Of a stretch of 64,000 bases of DNA, positions 32,157-40,379 are shown in pieces; the first letter of the stretch is position 1, and each line of letters opens with the position of its first letter. The translations under genes and the position numbers were made by a program. Under the pieces are notes generated by a model. That model was not told the DNA's origin, searched no databases, and worked only from the letters and a program-made list of their open reading frames with translations. This DNA comes from SSF53 sp036170535 (GTDB taxonomy: Bacteria > Spirochaetota > Leptospiria > Leptospirales > Leptonemataceae). Where the stretch lies: positions 1 through 64,000 of the forward strand of contig JAVHPJ010000116.1 in NCBI GenBank assembly GCA_036170535.1. The letters run 5' to 3'.

Positions 32157-32728
32157 GTCGTCCTGGCGGGCGCGCCGGGGTGATTCGCGTGCGCCGAGCG
32201 ACGGTTGCTTTCCAGGAGACTGTCCAGATCCCGCCAGATGCTCTCAAGATTCAAATCTCGACGCATGCGCTCAATCAGATCCGTCCGCACCCGGCGTATT
32301 TCCTCAATGGAAGATTTGCCGTCGGCGCGCGCCCGGCAACGATCCCGCAAAATAAACAAAGTGCGCCGCGTGTCCGGCAGCATATACAGGCCCGCAGCGC
32401 CGTAGCCAAACGCGTTCAGTTTCTCCGCCAGCGCGTTGAGTTCACGGCCTGAGATTCGTTTCTGGCGCTGTTCGCCCAACGGTTCCAGCGCGTCCATCAA
32501 GGGCGGATAGGACTGGATGCGCTGGCGAAACAATTCCAGTTCGCGCTCGCGGGTGAGCTCAATAGCCCAACGATTGCGCTCATGATCGATGCGCTTTTCT
32601 TCCAGTTGCAGTTCGCGTTCCCAGCGCCGACGATCGCTGCGCTCGCGCAGCAGGTTAATTACAGCCGCAAGAGCGCTGCCGCAAAACGTAATCAGCGCGC
32701 CGATGATCGCCGCCTGCACCGGAGTCAT
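32132..32728 (-). CDS. Membrane-anchored coiled-coil protein, function unknown
   Basis: 198 residues. An N-terminal membrane helix (VQAAIIGALITFCGSALAAV, residues 4-23) is followed by a long highly charged helix (about 28-75, rich in Glu/Arg: LLRERSDRRRWERELQLEEK) that should form a coiled coil, then a helical domain (LDSLLESNRR near the end) with many Arg. This layout, one N-terminal helix plus cytoplasmic charged coil, is common in small bacterial proteins of unknown role. ATG 32728 is preferred over the upstream TTG. Its last 25 bases are antisense to the end of the 30390 gene. Confidence 0.7.
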   Translation of the reverse strand: MTPVQAAIIGALITFCGSALAAVINLLRERSDRRRWERELQLEEKRIDHERNRWAIELTRERELELFRQRIQSYPPLMDALEPLGEQRQKRISGRELNALAEKLNAFGYGAAGLYMLPDTRRTLFILRDRCRARADGKSSIEEIRRVRTDLIERMRRDLNLESIWRDLDSLLESNRRSAHANHPGAPARTTQSVGKSE

Positions 32729-32878
32729 ATTCTGATAAGCTCGGACGCGGCGGGCGTGCAGCAAGTTCTTTTTGCAGAAACGCCGGGGCGCCGTGCTGAG
32801 CGCTGCGCGCGAACGCCTGCGTGAATTTTTCGATCTGACGAAAGACAGCGACGCCCCGACGCGCGGACTCTCCGCCGC

Positions 32879-35800
32879 TCAAGCGTCCATAACCCAGCCG
32901 CGCCGCACCAAAAACTCCCGCAGGGCCTGTTTCCAGTTCTCTACAATTACATAGAATATCGGAATGAGTCCTAACGTAAGTACGGTTGCGAAGAGCAGAC
33001 CCCACGCAAAAGAAAGGGCCATTGGCACCAAAAACGGGTCAAAGCCGCCGATCCCGTACGCCGTGGGCAGGAGTCCGAGCACGGTTGTAAGCGTCGTAAG
33101 AATCACCGCCCGCAAGCGCATGGAACCGGCCTTGAGCGCAATCTGCATCGGAGTCCAATCGGGATTTGCGGCGCGCAGCGTGTTGGCAAAGTCGACCAGA
33201 ACGATCGAATCGTTTACAACAACGCCGGAAAGACCGATTACTCCCAACATGGCGAGAAAGCTGAACGGCTCCCCATGCAACAGAAAAGCGAGTATGACGC
33301 CGATCAAAGAAAAGGGCACTGCCAGAAGCACGATCAAGGGCTGAATCAGACTGCGAAAGGTGGATGCGAGAATCATGAAGATTATCAGCACGCCTACCAG
33401 AAACGCACGCCCCAAACTGGCCATGGATTCTTCCGTATCCTTGTTCTCGCCGCCGAATTCAACAATGTAGCCGGGATATTTTTCGGGTATGCCCCGGGCC
33501 AGGCGGGCCGTCTCTGCTGCAGTGCGCGTCGAGGTCGTTTGATTCTCGTCAATATTTGCGCTCACGGTCAATAAACGTTCGCCGTCTTTGTGGTTGATTG
33601 CGCGCACTCCCTGACCGTAGGAAACCTGAGCCAGCTGCGCGAGCGGAATCAAATTGCCCGCGCTATTAACTACATTAATGCGCAGAATGCTCTCGGCGGA
33701 ACGCCGACGCTCTTCTGCAAATCGCACCCGGACATCGATCTCCTCGTCCGCATCCTTAATGGTCGTGGCCACTGAACCCGCCAGGGCGGCATTGACCGTC
33801 TGCGCCGCGCTGATGACCGAGACGCCGGTCTGCGCAATGGCCCGCTCGTTCACCTGCAGGCGAATCTCTTCCTTGCCGGGCAGAAAATCGTCATCAATGT
33901 CCTTCACGCCTGGAATTTTCGCCAGCACGACCTTGTATTCTTCGCCGATTTTCTCCAGGACTGCAAAATCATCGCCGCTGATTTCGATTGCAACGGGCTT
34001 GCCTACCGGCGGGCCGCCGGCCAGTTTTTCAAATTCGAGGCCCTCGAGTCGCCCGGCAAGATCCGCGTACAGCGCAGGTATCTGCGGTCGGAAGTTGCGA
34101 AAACGCGACACATCGAAGCCTTTGTCTTCGAGTTCAGCCAGTTCGATTTTGTCCTGCGCACGCTTGCGTGCAAGCGCCTGCGGAGTCAGCAGCCACTCCG
34201 TGCCAAAGCGGAGTTCCAGAATAATTTCGTCCGCAGATCGCTCCCGATCGACTTCCGGAGTGAGATAAACCTTGATGTCGCCAAACTCGCTGCCGCGTTT
34301 GGTAAATGGATCGTTGGGGTCCCGCTGAGTAATGCCCGCCCGGGCCGAGTATGTGTCCAGCTCCTCCGGGGGAAGTTGACGAACCGACTCCTCAACCGCG
34401 CGCAAAAACCGATCCGTCGTTTGTTTTGTCACGCCGGCCGGGGCGCTTACCCGAACATGCAGCGCGTCGATCGCTCCGGGAAACAATTTAAAGCGACCGA
34501 ACAAGCCCTGCAACACAAAAGCGAAGATCAGCATTCCAGCAAATCCGAGCAACACCAGGCGTCTGTGAGTCAATCCCCAATGCAGCGCCGGCTCGTAAAA
34601 TCGTATGCGAAACGTATGAAACCAGCCGCTTTCTTCGCGCACTTCGCCGACGTGATGGCTGAATTTGTTCACATCGTAAAGATGAGACGGCAACATGAAA
34701 AAGCATTCCGCGAGCGAAGAAAGCAGCGCGATGATGACGACGAGCGGAATGGTAAAGATGAATTTACCAAAAATTCCGGTCATAAACATCATCGGTGCAA
34801 ACGCTGCGATCGAAGTCGTAACGGTCGCCATGACCGGCGCAACGACCTCCGTCGTGCCTTTTACCGCCGCTTCAAGCGCCGGCAGTCCTTGTTCAAGATA
34901 ACGATAAAAGTTCTCGCTCACAATGATCGCGTCATCCACCAGAATTCCGATCACTATGATCAATCCGAACATGGAAATCAGGTTCAACGTGACGCCCAGC
35001 AAGTTCATGATGATGAACGCAGTGCCCAGCGCAACCGGAAGCCCCAGCGCCACCATCAGCGAGGTGCGCCAACCCATAAAGACAAACAGCGAACCAACCA
35101 CCAGCAAGAGCCCGGCGATGCCGTTGGAAAAGAGTATGCCCAGGCGGCGCTTAACAAAGTATGAGATGTCGTTAACTTCGCCGGTCTCTACGCCGTCCGG
35201 CAAAGTCTTTTGAAACTCAGCGACCGCTCGCCGGCTTTCTTCCACAAGCGTGATGATGTCGCTGGATTCGCGCTTCACCACGACCAGACTGATCGAACGC
35301 CGGCCTCGGACGCTTTCGAGATACAGCGGCTCCTCGAAGCCGTCCACCACGCGCGCCACGTCGCTGACCTGCACCTGCTGGCCAATATCGTTGGAACGGA
35401 GCGGCGTGCGCGCGACCCCGCGCATGTCGCGAAACTCGCCTTCCGTGCGAACAATGGTTTCTGTTTCGCCGTTCTCGAGGACGCCGCCCGGTAAACTGAT
35501 ATTGCGTTCACGCAAGGCGCGAACTACCTGCAAAGGCGAGAGATAAAACGCGCTCAAAAGATCCGGATCGAGATTTACCTGGATTTCCGCATCCAGCAGC
35601 CCCTTGCGCTCTATGCGGGCGACTCCGTCCAGGGACTGAAGACGCCGCTCCAGTTGCAGCGCATACTCGCGCAACTTGCGGTATTCGACCAGGGGCGCTC
35701 CGTCAGCGCCGTTTGCCGAACTGATCGTGTATTCGATTACCGGATTACGGGCGGTCGAAATTTCCAGCAGAACCGGATCTTCCGCTTCTTCCGGCAGATC

Positions 35801-36154
35801 TTCCGTCCGGTCCACAGCGCTGCGAATATCATCGACGACCTTCTGGGTCTCGTCGACGTCCGGATCAATCGTAAGCACGATGCCGCTGCGGCCCTCGATG
35901 GATGAACTGCGCAATTCCTCGATGCCGTCGACTTCTTGAAGGGAGTCCTCCAGCGGATTGGTGACGAGCTTTTCCACTTCTTCAGGCGAAGCGCCTGGAT
36001 AGACAGTAGAGACCGTGACAATATCAAAATCTACGTTGGGAAAGGCTTCCCGGTTGGCGGTCGCAGCGACAAATCCGCCCACGCCGATCAAGAGGACGGT
36101 GAGGAGATTCACAAAGACGCTGCGATGGATAAAATACTCGATCAGTGTGTTCAT
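32879..36154 (-). CDS. RND-family efflux transporter permease (HAE-like)
   Basis: 1091 residues, typical for AcrB/HAE-family pumps. The N-terminal helix starts YFIHRSVFVNLLTVLLIGVG, then AFPNVDFDIVTVSTVYPGAS at the start of periplasmic loop one. TM2-6 include LGVTLNLISMFGLIIVIGIL followed by VDDAIIVSENFYRYLEQG, which carries the TM4 Asp pair used for proton coupling. The second periplasmic loop and TM8-12 (SFLAMLGVIGLSGVVVNDSI, VDFANTLR) mirror the first half. No membrane-fusion or TolC-type gene is adjacent, so the partner subunits are elsewhere. Substrate unknown; drug or lipid export is likely. TTGACA at 36207-36212 may be its promoter. Confidence 0.94.
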   Translation of the reverse strand: MNTLIEYFIHRSVFVNLLTVLLIGVGGFVAATANREAFPNVDFDIVTVSTVYPGASPEEVEKLVTNPLEDSLQEVDGIEELRSSSIEGRSGIVLTIDPDVDETQKVVDDIRSAVDRTEDLPEEAEDPVLLEISTARNPVIEYTISSANGADGAPLVEYRKLREYALQLERRLQSLDGVARIERKGLLDAEIQVNLDPDLLSAFYLSPLQVVRALRERNISLPGGVLENGETETIVRTEGEFRDMRGVARTPLRSNDIGQQVQVSDVARVVDGFEEPLYLESVRGRRSISLVVVKRESSDIITLVEESRRAVAEFQKTLPDGVETGEVNDISYFVKRRLGILFSNGIAGLLLVVGSLFVFMGWRTSLMVALGLPVALGTAFIIMNLLGVTLNLISMFGLIIVIGILVDDAIIVSENFYRYLEQGLPALEAAVKGTTEVVAPVMATVTTSIAAFAPMMFMTGIFGKFIFTIPLVVIIALLSSLAECFFMLPSHLYDVNKFSHHVGEVREESGWFHTFRIRFYEPALHWGLTHRRLVLLGFAGMLIFAFVLQGLFGRFKLFPGAIDALHVRVSAPAGVTKQTTDRFLRAVEESVRQLPPEELDTYSARAGITQRDPNDPFTKRGSEFGDIKVYLTPEVDRERSADEIILELRFGTEWLLTPQALARKRAQDKIELAELEDKGFDVSRFRNFRPQIPALYADLAGRLEGLEFEKLAGGPPVGKPVAIEISGDDFAVLEKIGEEYKVVLAKIPGVKDIDDDFLPGKEEIRLQVNERAIAQTGVSVISAAQTVNAALAGSVATTIKDADEEIDVRVRFAEERRRSAESILRINVVNSAGNLIPLAQLAQVSYGQGVRAINHKDGERLLTVSANIDENQTTSTRTAAETARLARGIPEKYPGYIVEFGGENKDTEESMASLGRAFLVGVLIIFMILASTFRSLIQPLIVLLAVPFSLIGVILAFLLHGEPFSFLAMLGVIGLSGVVVNDSIVLVDFANTLRAANPDWTPMQIALKAGSMRLRAVILTTLTTVLGLLPTAYGIGGFDPFLVPMALSFAWGLLFATVLTLGLIPIFYVIVENWKQALREFLVRRGWVMDA

Positions 36155-36206
36155 TTAAGCGGCATCCTGGCGGAACTACGCGCCAGAGGCCCATTATGAA
36201 CAGCAA

Positions 36207-36212
36207 TGTCAA
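36207..36212 (-). promoter_or_regulatory. Candidate -35 box of the RND gene
   Basis: The minus-strand TTGACA has its first T 58 bases before ATG 36154. A CATAAT follows at only 8 bases, too close to be its -10 partner. A start about 35 bases downstream would leave a 20-odd base leader containing AGGAT. Confidence 0.3.
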
Positions 36213-36338
36213 CCCCGCGTCGCCTCCGGATGGCGAGAGCTTCCTGAATAATCCGGGTTAACAGCCGCCTCACTCAATTTCATCGCGCGCTTACCGCAGG
36301 CTCACAGGTTGCGGACGCCGCGCTTCGTCCACTCAAGC

Positions 36339-36602
36339 ATGATCGACCGCGTTAAGTATCGTTCCCTCCGGCCGCTGAAATCGCTACCGACGCTTGAACC
36401 GGAACAAATCGATCTGGAAGCTGCGGCCATCGCCAGCCGGCACAAGCTGGTCGCGCATGACGAGGTGGCGCTCGCGCTTTCCGTCCTGAGCCAGGCCTCG
36501 CTTTATCGCCTGAAACGCTCCGTCCAACATGCAGGCTCCAACCAGACCATCGACCTTCTGTTCGCAGGCGCACGCTCCCTTTTGCGAAACGGCCTGAACT
36601 GA
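36339..36602 (+). CDS. Small hypothetical protein
   Basis: 87 residues from ATG 36339 (a TTG at 36309 is also open): a basic N-terminus (MIDRVKYRSLRPLKSLPTLE), then helices IDLEAAAIASRHKLVAHDEV, ALALSVLSQASLYRLKRSV and IDLLFAGARSLLRNGL. Amphipathic helix periodicity and the hydrophobic pattern look protein-like, but opposite-strand frames of 76-104 codons also cover this stretch. There is no ribosome site. It lies between the divergent RND gene and the OYE gene. Function unknown and coding status moderate. Confidence 0.4.
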   Translation: MIDRVKYRSLRPLKSLPTLEPEQIDLEAAAIASRHKLVAHDEVALALSVLSQASLYRLKRSVQHAGSNQTIDLLFAGARSLLRNGLN

Positions 36603-36714
36603 GTGCGGCTTCAAAAAAAATCGCTGGGCGAAGCCGCCTCAAGCGCCGTTCCTTAAATAGTTTCAATTGAAAGGACCGGGGCCCCGGTCGAATCCGAACT
36701 TCACAGGAAAAACA

Positions 36715-37806
36715 ATGACTCTGGATCTATTTTCTCCCTTTAAACTGGGTTCGCTCGAACTCAAAAATCGTCTGGTGATGGCGCCCATGACGCGCAGCCG
36801 CGCCATCGGCAACGTCCCCAACGATCTAATGGCCGAATACTACGCCCAGCGCAGCGGCGGCGGACTTTTAATTACAGAAGGGACCTCGCCCTCGCCCAAC
36901 GGCCTGGGCTACGCGCGCATTCCCGGCATTTTTAACGCCGAGCAGATCGCCGGTTGGCGTAAGGTTACCGCCGCCGTACACGCCGGCGGGTCGCGTATCT
37001 TTATGCAAATTATGCACACCGGGCGCGTGGGCCACCCCGCGAATCTGCCGGCCGGCGCGGAGGTGTTGGGTCCCTCGGCGATTGCGGCCAGCGGCGAAAT
37101 GTGGACCGATGCCAGCGGCGGCCAACCCCATCCGACGCCGCGCGAAATGACCCGCGCCGATATTGACCGCGCCATTCAGGAATATGTACGCGCGGCGCAC
37201 AATGCGATCGAAGCCGGTTTCGACGGCGTGGAGTTGCACGGCGCAAACGGCTACCTGATCGATCAGTTCTTAAATCCCGCCTCCAATCAACGCAGCGACG
37301 ACTACGGCGGCGATTGGCAGAAGCGCAATCGCTTTGCCATCGACGTAGCGCGCGCGGTCGTGGATGCAATCGGCAAAGATCGCACGGGCATTCGTCTTTC
37401 GCCTTCCGGCGTCTTCAACGATCTTGCGAACCATGCAGAGGTCGCGCCGCAGTTTGCGGCTCTGGCGCAGGAACTGTCGGACATCGGCCTCGTTTATCTG
37501 CATCTGGTGGATCATAGCTCGATGGGCGCGCCCAAACCCGACGCGACGCTCGTAAAGCAAATCCGCGAGACTTTTAAGGGAGCGCTCATACTCAGCGGCG
37601 GATACGATCTGGCGCGCGCTAACGCCGATCTCGCGGCGGGCAACGGCGACCTGATCGCCTTTGGCAAACCCTTCCTGGCCAATCCGGATCTTGCGGAACG
37701 CCTGAAAAACGGCGCCGCCCTGAACCCGATCGACCCGGCCACGCTCTACACGCCTGGCGCAAAGGGTTACACCGACTATCCGACCCTGGCCGCCGCGACG
37801 CGCTGA
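36715..37806 (+). CDS. Old yellow enzyme-family alkene reductase (NemA-like)
   Basis: 363 residues, an FMN-dependent TIM barrel that reduces activated C=C bonds with NAD(P)H. FLFSPFKLGSLELKNRLVMA-like start, MAPMTRSRA, the GLLITEGTSPSPNGLGY loop, FMQIMHTGRVGHP, the substrate-binding pair in VELHGANGYLIDQFLNP (His and Asn), the Tyr in IQEYVRAAHNAIEAGFDG, NQRSDDYGG, and the C-terminal LIAFGKPFLANPDL FMN-phosphate motif. AGGA lies 8 bases before ATG 36715. It probably handles toxic enones or nitro compounds. It ends at a strong bidirectional terminator shared with glnA. Confidence 0.94.
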   Translation: MTLDLFSPFKLGSLELKNRLVMAPMTRSRAIGNVPNDLMAEYYAQRSGGGLLITEGTSPSPNGLGYARIPGIFNAEQIAGWRKVTAAVHAGGSRIFMQIMHTGRVGHPANLPAGAEVLGPSAIAASGEMWTDASGGQPHPTPREMTRADIDRAIQEYVRAAHNAIEAGFDGVELHGANGYLIDQFLNPASNQRSDDYGGDWQKRNRFAIDVARAVVDAIGKDRTGIRLSPSGVFNDLANHAEVAPQFAALAQELSDIGLVYLHLVDHSSMGAPKPDATLVKQIRETFKGALILSGGYDLARANADLAAGNGDLIAFGKPFLANPDLAERLKNGAALNPIDPATLYTPGAKGYTDYPTLAAATR

Positions 37807-37825
37807 GCCGCCCGCTTTCCGCGTA

Positions 37826-37858
37826 CAAAAAAACCCGGCCGCTTCCGGCCGGGTTTTT
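37826..37858. terminator. Bidirectional intrinsic terminator between OYE and glnA
   Basis: CCCGGCCG (37834-37841), loop CTTC and CGGCCGGG (37846-37853) form a perfect 8-bp stem flanked by an A-run before and a T-run after, so each strand reads stem plus U-tract. It ends both convergent genes. Confidence 0.95.
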
Positions 37859-37882
37859 GCGTCGCTGATCTACGAGCTGCAA

Positions 37883-39310
37883 TCAGCAGTCGTAGTACAG
37901 AACGAATTCGTAGGGATGCGGACGTTTGTTCTGCATCTCTGTAACTTCGCCGCGCTTGTAGTCGACGTAGGCTTCGAGCAGATCTTTCTCGAAGACATCG
38001 CCTTGCGTGAGGAAGTCGCTGCTCTTTTCGAGGGAGTCGAGCACTTCGCCCAGGCTGGCGGGAACCGCTTTAAGCTGCGCTTTTTGCTCGGGAGTCGCTT
38101 CGTAGAGGTCAAAGTCAGCCGGCGGGCCCGGGTTGATCTTTTTCTTCACGCCGTCGATTCCCGCCATCATCATGCCGGCGAAAGCCAGGTAAACGCAGCT
38201 GGAGGCGTCGGGCGTGCGGAATTCAATCCGACGCGCTTTGTCGCCTTTAACCGCGATCGGGATGCGGATCGAGGCCGAGCGATTGCGCGCGCTGTAGACC
38301 AGGTTCACCGGAGCTTCGAAACCCGGCACCAGGCGCTTGTAGCTGTTGGTGGTCGGGTTCGTGAACGCCAGCAGCGACGGTCCGTTAGTCAGGATGCCGC
38401 CGATGTAGTTCATCGCCAGCTCGGACATATTGGCGTAGCCATTACCCGCGAAGAGGTTCTTGCCGTCTTTCCACAGCGACTGGTGGCAGTGCATGCCGGT
38501 TCCGTTGTCGCCGAAAACAGGTTTCGGCATGAAGGTCACGGAATAGCCGCGACGACGAGCGACATTCTTCAGAATGTACTTGTACTTCATCATGTTGTCG
38601 GCTTGCACAAGCGCATCGGCGATTTTCAGGTTGATTTCGCCCTGACCGGCGCTCGCCACTTCGTGGTGATGTTTTTCCGTGCCAACGCCCGCTTGCTCGA
38701 GGAGCGAAAGGGCTTCTGCGCGCAGGTCGTGATAGCAGTCGTTCGGGGGAACCGGAAAGTAGCCGCCCTTATCGCGCATTTTGTAGCCGAGGTTCGGACC
38801 TTCGTCACGGCCCATGTTCCAGCGGGCGTTGTCGGAATCTACATAGTAGAATCCATGTTGCTTGTCGCTATCGTAGCGCACATCGCTGAAAATGAAAAAC
38901 TCAGCTTCCGGTCCAAAATAGCAGGTGTCTGCAATGCCGGTGCTTTTCATATACGCAATAGCGCGTTTCAGAATGGAGCGCGGATCGCGGCCATAGGGCT
39001 GCTCGGTTTTCGGATCATAGATATCCGAAAAAATGTTCAGCATTTTGCGTTCTGCAAAGGGATCGAGAAACGCGCTGGATGCGTCCAGGCGATTCAACAT
39101 GTCGGATTCCTGGATGCCTTTCCAGGCCCGAACGGAAGAACCGTCGAAACCGATGCCGTAAGTGAACGCTTCTTCGTCGAGCGCCGTAAGAGGCATACTG
39201 TAGTGATGCTGGAGACCAAAAAGGTCGGTGAAACGGATGTCGATGTACTCGACCTTTTCCGCCTTACACCATTGCAGTAGTTCTTTTGGCTCCTTAGGGA
39301 TATTGGCCAT
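37883..39310 (-). CDS. glnA: Glutamine synthetase, type I
   Basis: 475 residues, GSI of the alpha/beta type: makes glutamine from glutamate, ammonia and ATP. Motifs: FTDLFGLQHHYSMP, GFDGSSVRAWKGIQESDM, FGPEAEFFIFSDV (metal ligands), VASAGQGEINLKI, FMPKPVFGDNGTGMHCHQSL, and PIAVKGDKARRIEFRTPD. The Tyr in FDLYEATPEQ near residue 400 matches the adenylylation site of enteric GlnA, so the enzyme may be regulated by covalent modification. AGGAG lies 10 bases before ATG 39310, and a sigma-54 promoter-like sequence lies 39 bases upstream of that ATG, the classic control for nitrogen limitation. Confidence 0.97.
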   Translation of the reverse strand: MANIPKEPKELLQWCKAEKVEYIDIRFTDLFGLQHHYSMPLTALDEEAFTYGIGFDGSSVRAWKGIQESDMLNRLDASSAFLDPFAERKMLNIFSDIYDPKTEQPYGRDPRSILKRAIAYMKSTGIADTCYFGPEAEFFIFSDVRYDSDKQHGFYYVDSDNARWNMGRDEGPNLGYKMRDKGGYFPVPPNDCYHDLRAEALSLLEQAGVGTEKHHHEVASAGQGEINLKIADALVQADNMMKYKYILKNVARRRGYSVTFMPKPVFGDNGTGMHCHQSLWKDGKNLFAGNGYANMSELAMNYIGGILTNGPSLLAFTNPTTNSYKRLVPGFEAPVNLVYSARNRSASIRIPIAVKGDKARRIEFRTPDASSCVYLAFAGMMMAGIDGVKKKINPGPPADFDLYEATPEQKAQLKAVPASLGEVLDSLEKSSDFLTQGDVFEKDLLEAYVDYKRGEVTEMQNKRPHPYEFVLYYDC

Positions 39311-39348
39311 CTAAATGAGCTCCTGTGGGAGAATTTGCCCAATCTGTT

Positions 39349-39364
39349 AGCAACTTCCGTACCC
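39349..39364 (-). promoter_or_regulatory. Sigma-54 promoter of glnA
   Basis: On the minus strand this reads GGGTACGGAAGTTGCT, against the consensus TGGCACG-N4-TTGCT: the -24 GG and -12 GC are 10 bases apart as required, and 10 of 12 specified bases match. Transcription would begin near 39339, leaving a leader of about 29 bases that holds the AGGAG of glnA. Confidence 0.65.
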
Positions 39365-39578
39365 GGTGTTTCGTCCAAAAAAGCGCGTACCGAAAAGGCA
39401 GTTCGTCCATATCTGAAGCGAAGCGCCCGGCTTGCAAGCGATCCGGTAACTGGGGCCCGAGATTCGCCACAGGCGGACGGGGACCGCCCGGAGGGGGCCA
39501 GCGCGTGCAGAACTTTGGACAGTCATAGAATTGACCGCCGGCCTGCGCTGCGAAAAACGGCCATTGGAGCTCGTAGTT

Positions 39579-40379
39579 ATGATTCCCAACCGGAGCCCTG
39601 CTCATTTGAACCGCGCCGCGTGGCTGCATTGGTCGCGCCTGGCGTGTCTGGCTTGTCTCGCTTTCGCCCTGACCCGTTGCACTGTCCTCACCGTGACGAC
39701 CTCCCCGGGACGACCGGCAACGCTGGCCACAGCCGATGCTGTTTGCTCGGAAAGTTATCGCGACGGTCAATGGGCCTTCGGCTTTGGCGCGCTGCCCCTG
39801 AACGATCCCCTGGCCGACTTTCGCGCGGATGCGAGCGCCATTCGGGTCAGCGAACGCTTTGAATGGTACGATCTATTGGTAAGCGTCGCCGGGGGCTGGG
39901 CGATTTCGCTCGTACGCAAAAGCGTCGTCGTCGAAAACTGCGGCGGCGACAGCGTAGTCCTGAGCCGCGCCGAATACGCGCGCCTGCAAAATCCGCGCGG
40001 CGCCGATCTAAGCGCCCTGGCCGCGCGGGCCTCCGCTGAGGCGCCTGTCGTCGTACAACTGGCCGACGGCCGCACGCTCACCGGACGCATCCTCGAAATC
40101 TCGCCGGCTGATGGGGCCGTCACGATCGACGTGGTTTCCGGTCCGCCGTCCGCGCCCGTCGATATGGTGGAGTTGCGCAACGGCGCGATCCTGCGCGGAC
40201 GGATCACGTCGCAAACGGCGGATTCGCTGCGCATTACGACCGCAAGCCGCACAGAATCGGTAAGCAAAAGCGACGTCCGACGTATTCGCCTCAACGTTGT
40301 CGAGAGCGGCCGCGGGCGACGCGTGTTGAGCGCAGGCGAGATCAAGCGCATCGTTTTTGATCGGGAGGCGGAAGAATGA
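39579..40379 (+). CDS. Lipoprotein with repeated beta-strand domain
   Basis: 266 residues. Signal peptide WLHWSRLACLACLAFALTRC with lipobox Cys near 34, followed by a region with several Cys (AVCSES, VENCGGD) and a hydrophobic helix (WYDLLVSVAGGWAISLV). The C-terminal half repeats a short barrel motif twice: VVVQLADGRTLTGRILEISP and VELRNGAILRGRITSQTADS, resembling Sm-like or DUF-type strands that sense or bind a small ligand. GGAG lies 9 bases before ATG 39579. It is translationally coupled (ATGA, 40376) to the seven-repeat lipoprotein gene. Function unknown. Confidence 0.72.
   Translation: MIPNRSPAHLNRAAWLHWSRLACLACLAFALTRCTVLTVTTSPGRPATLATADAVCSESYRDGQWAFGFGALPLNDPLADFRADASAIRVSERFEWYDLLVSVAGGWAISLVRKSVVVENCGGDSVVLSRAEYARLQNPRGADLSALAARASAEAPVVVQLADGRTLTGRILEISPADGAVTIDVVSGPPSAPVDMVELRNGAILRGRITSQTADSLRITTASRTESVSKSDVRRIRLNVVESGRGRRVLSAGEIKRIVFDREAEE

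Noticed and set aside
37916..39280. 454-codon plus-strand frame inside glnA
   Set aside because: Antisense to a complete glutamine synthetase gene with all motifs and a sigma-54 promoter.
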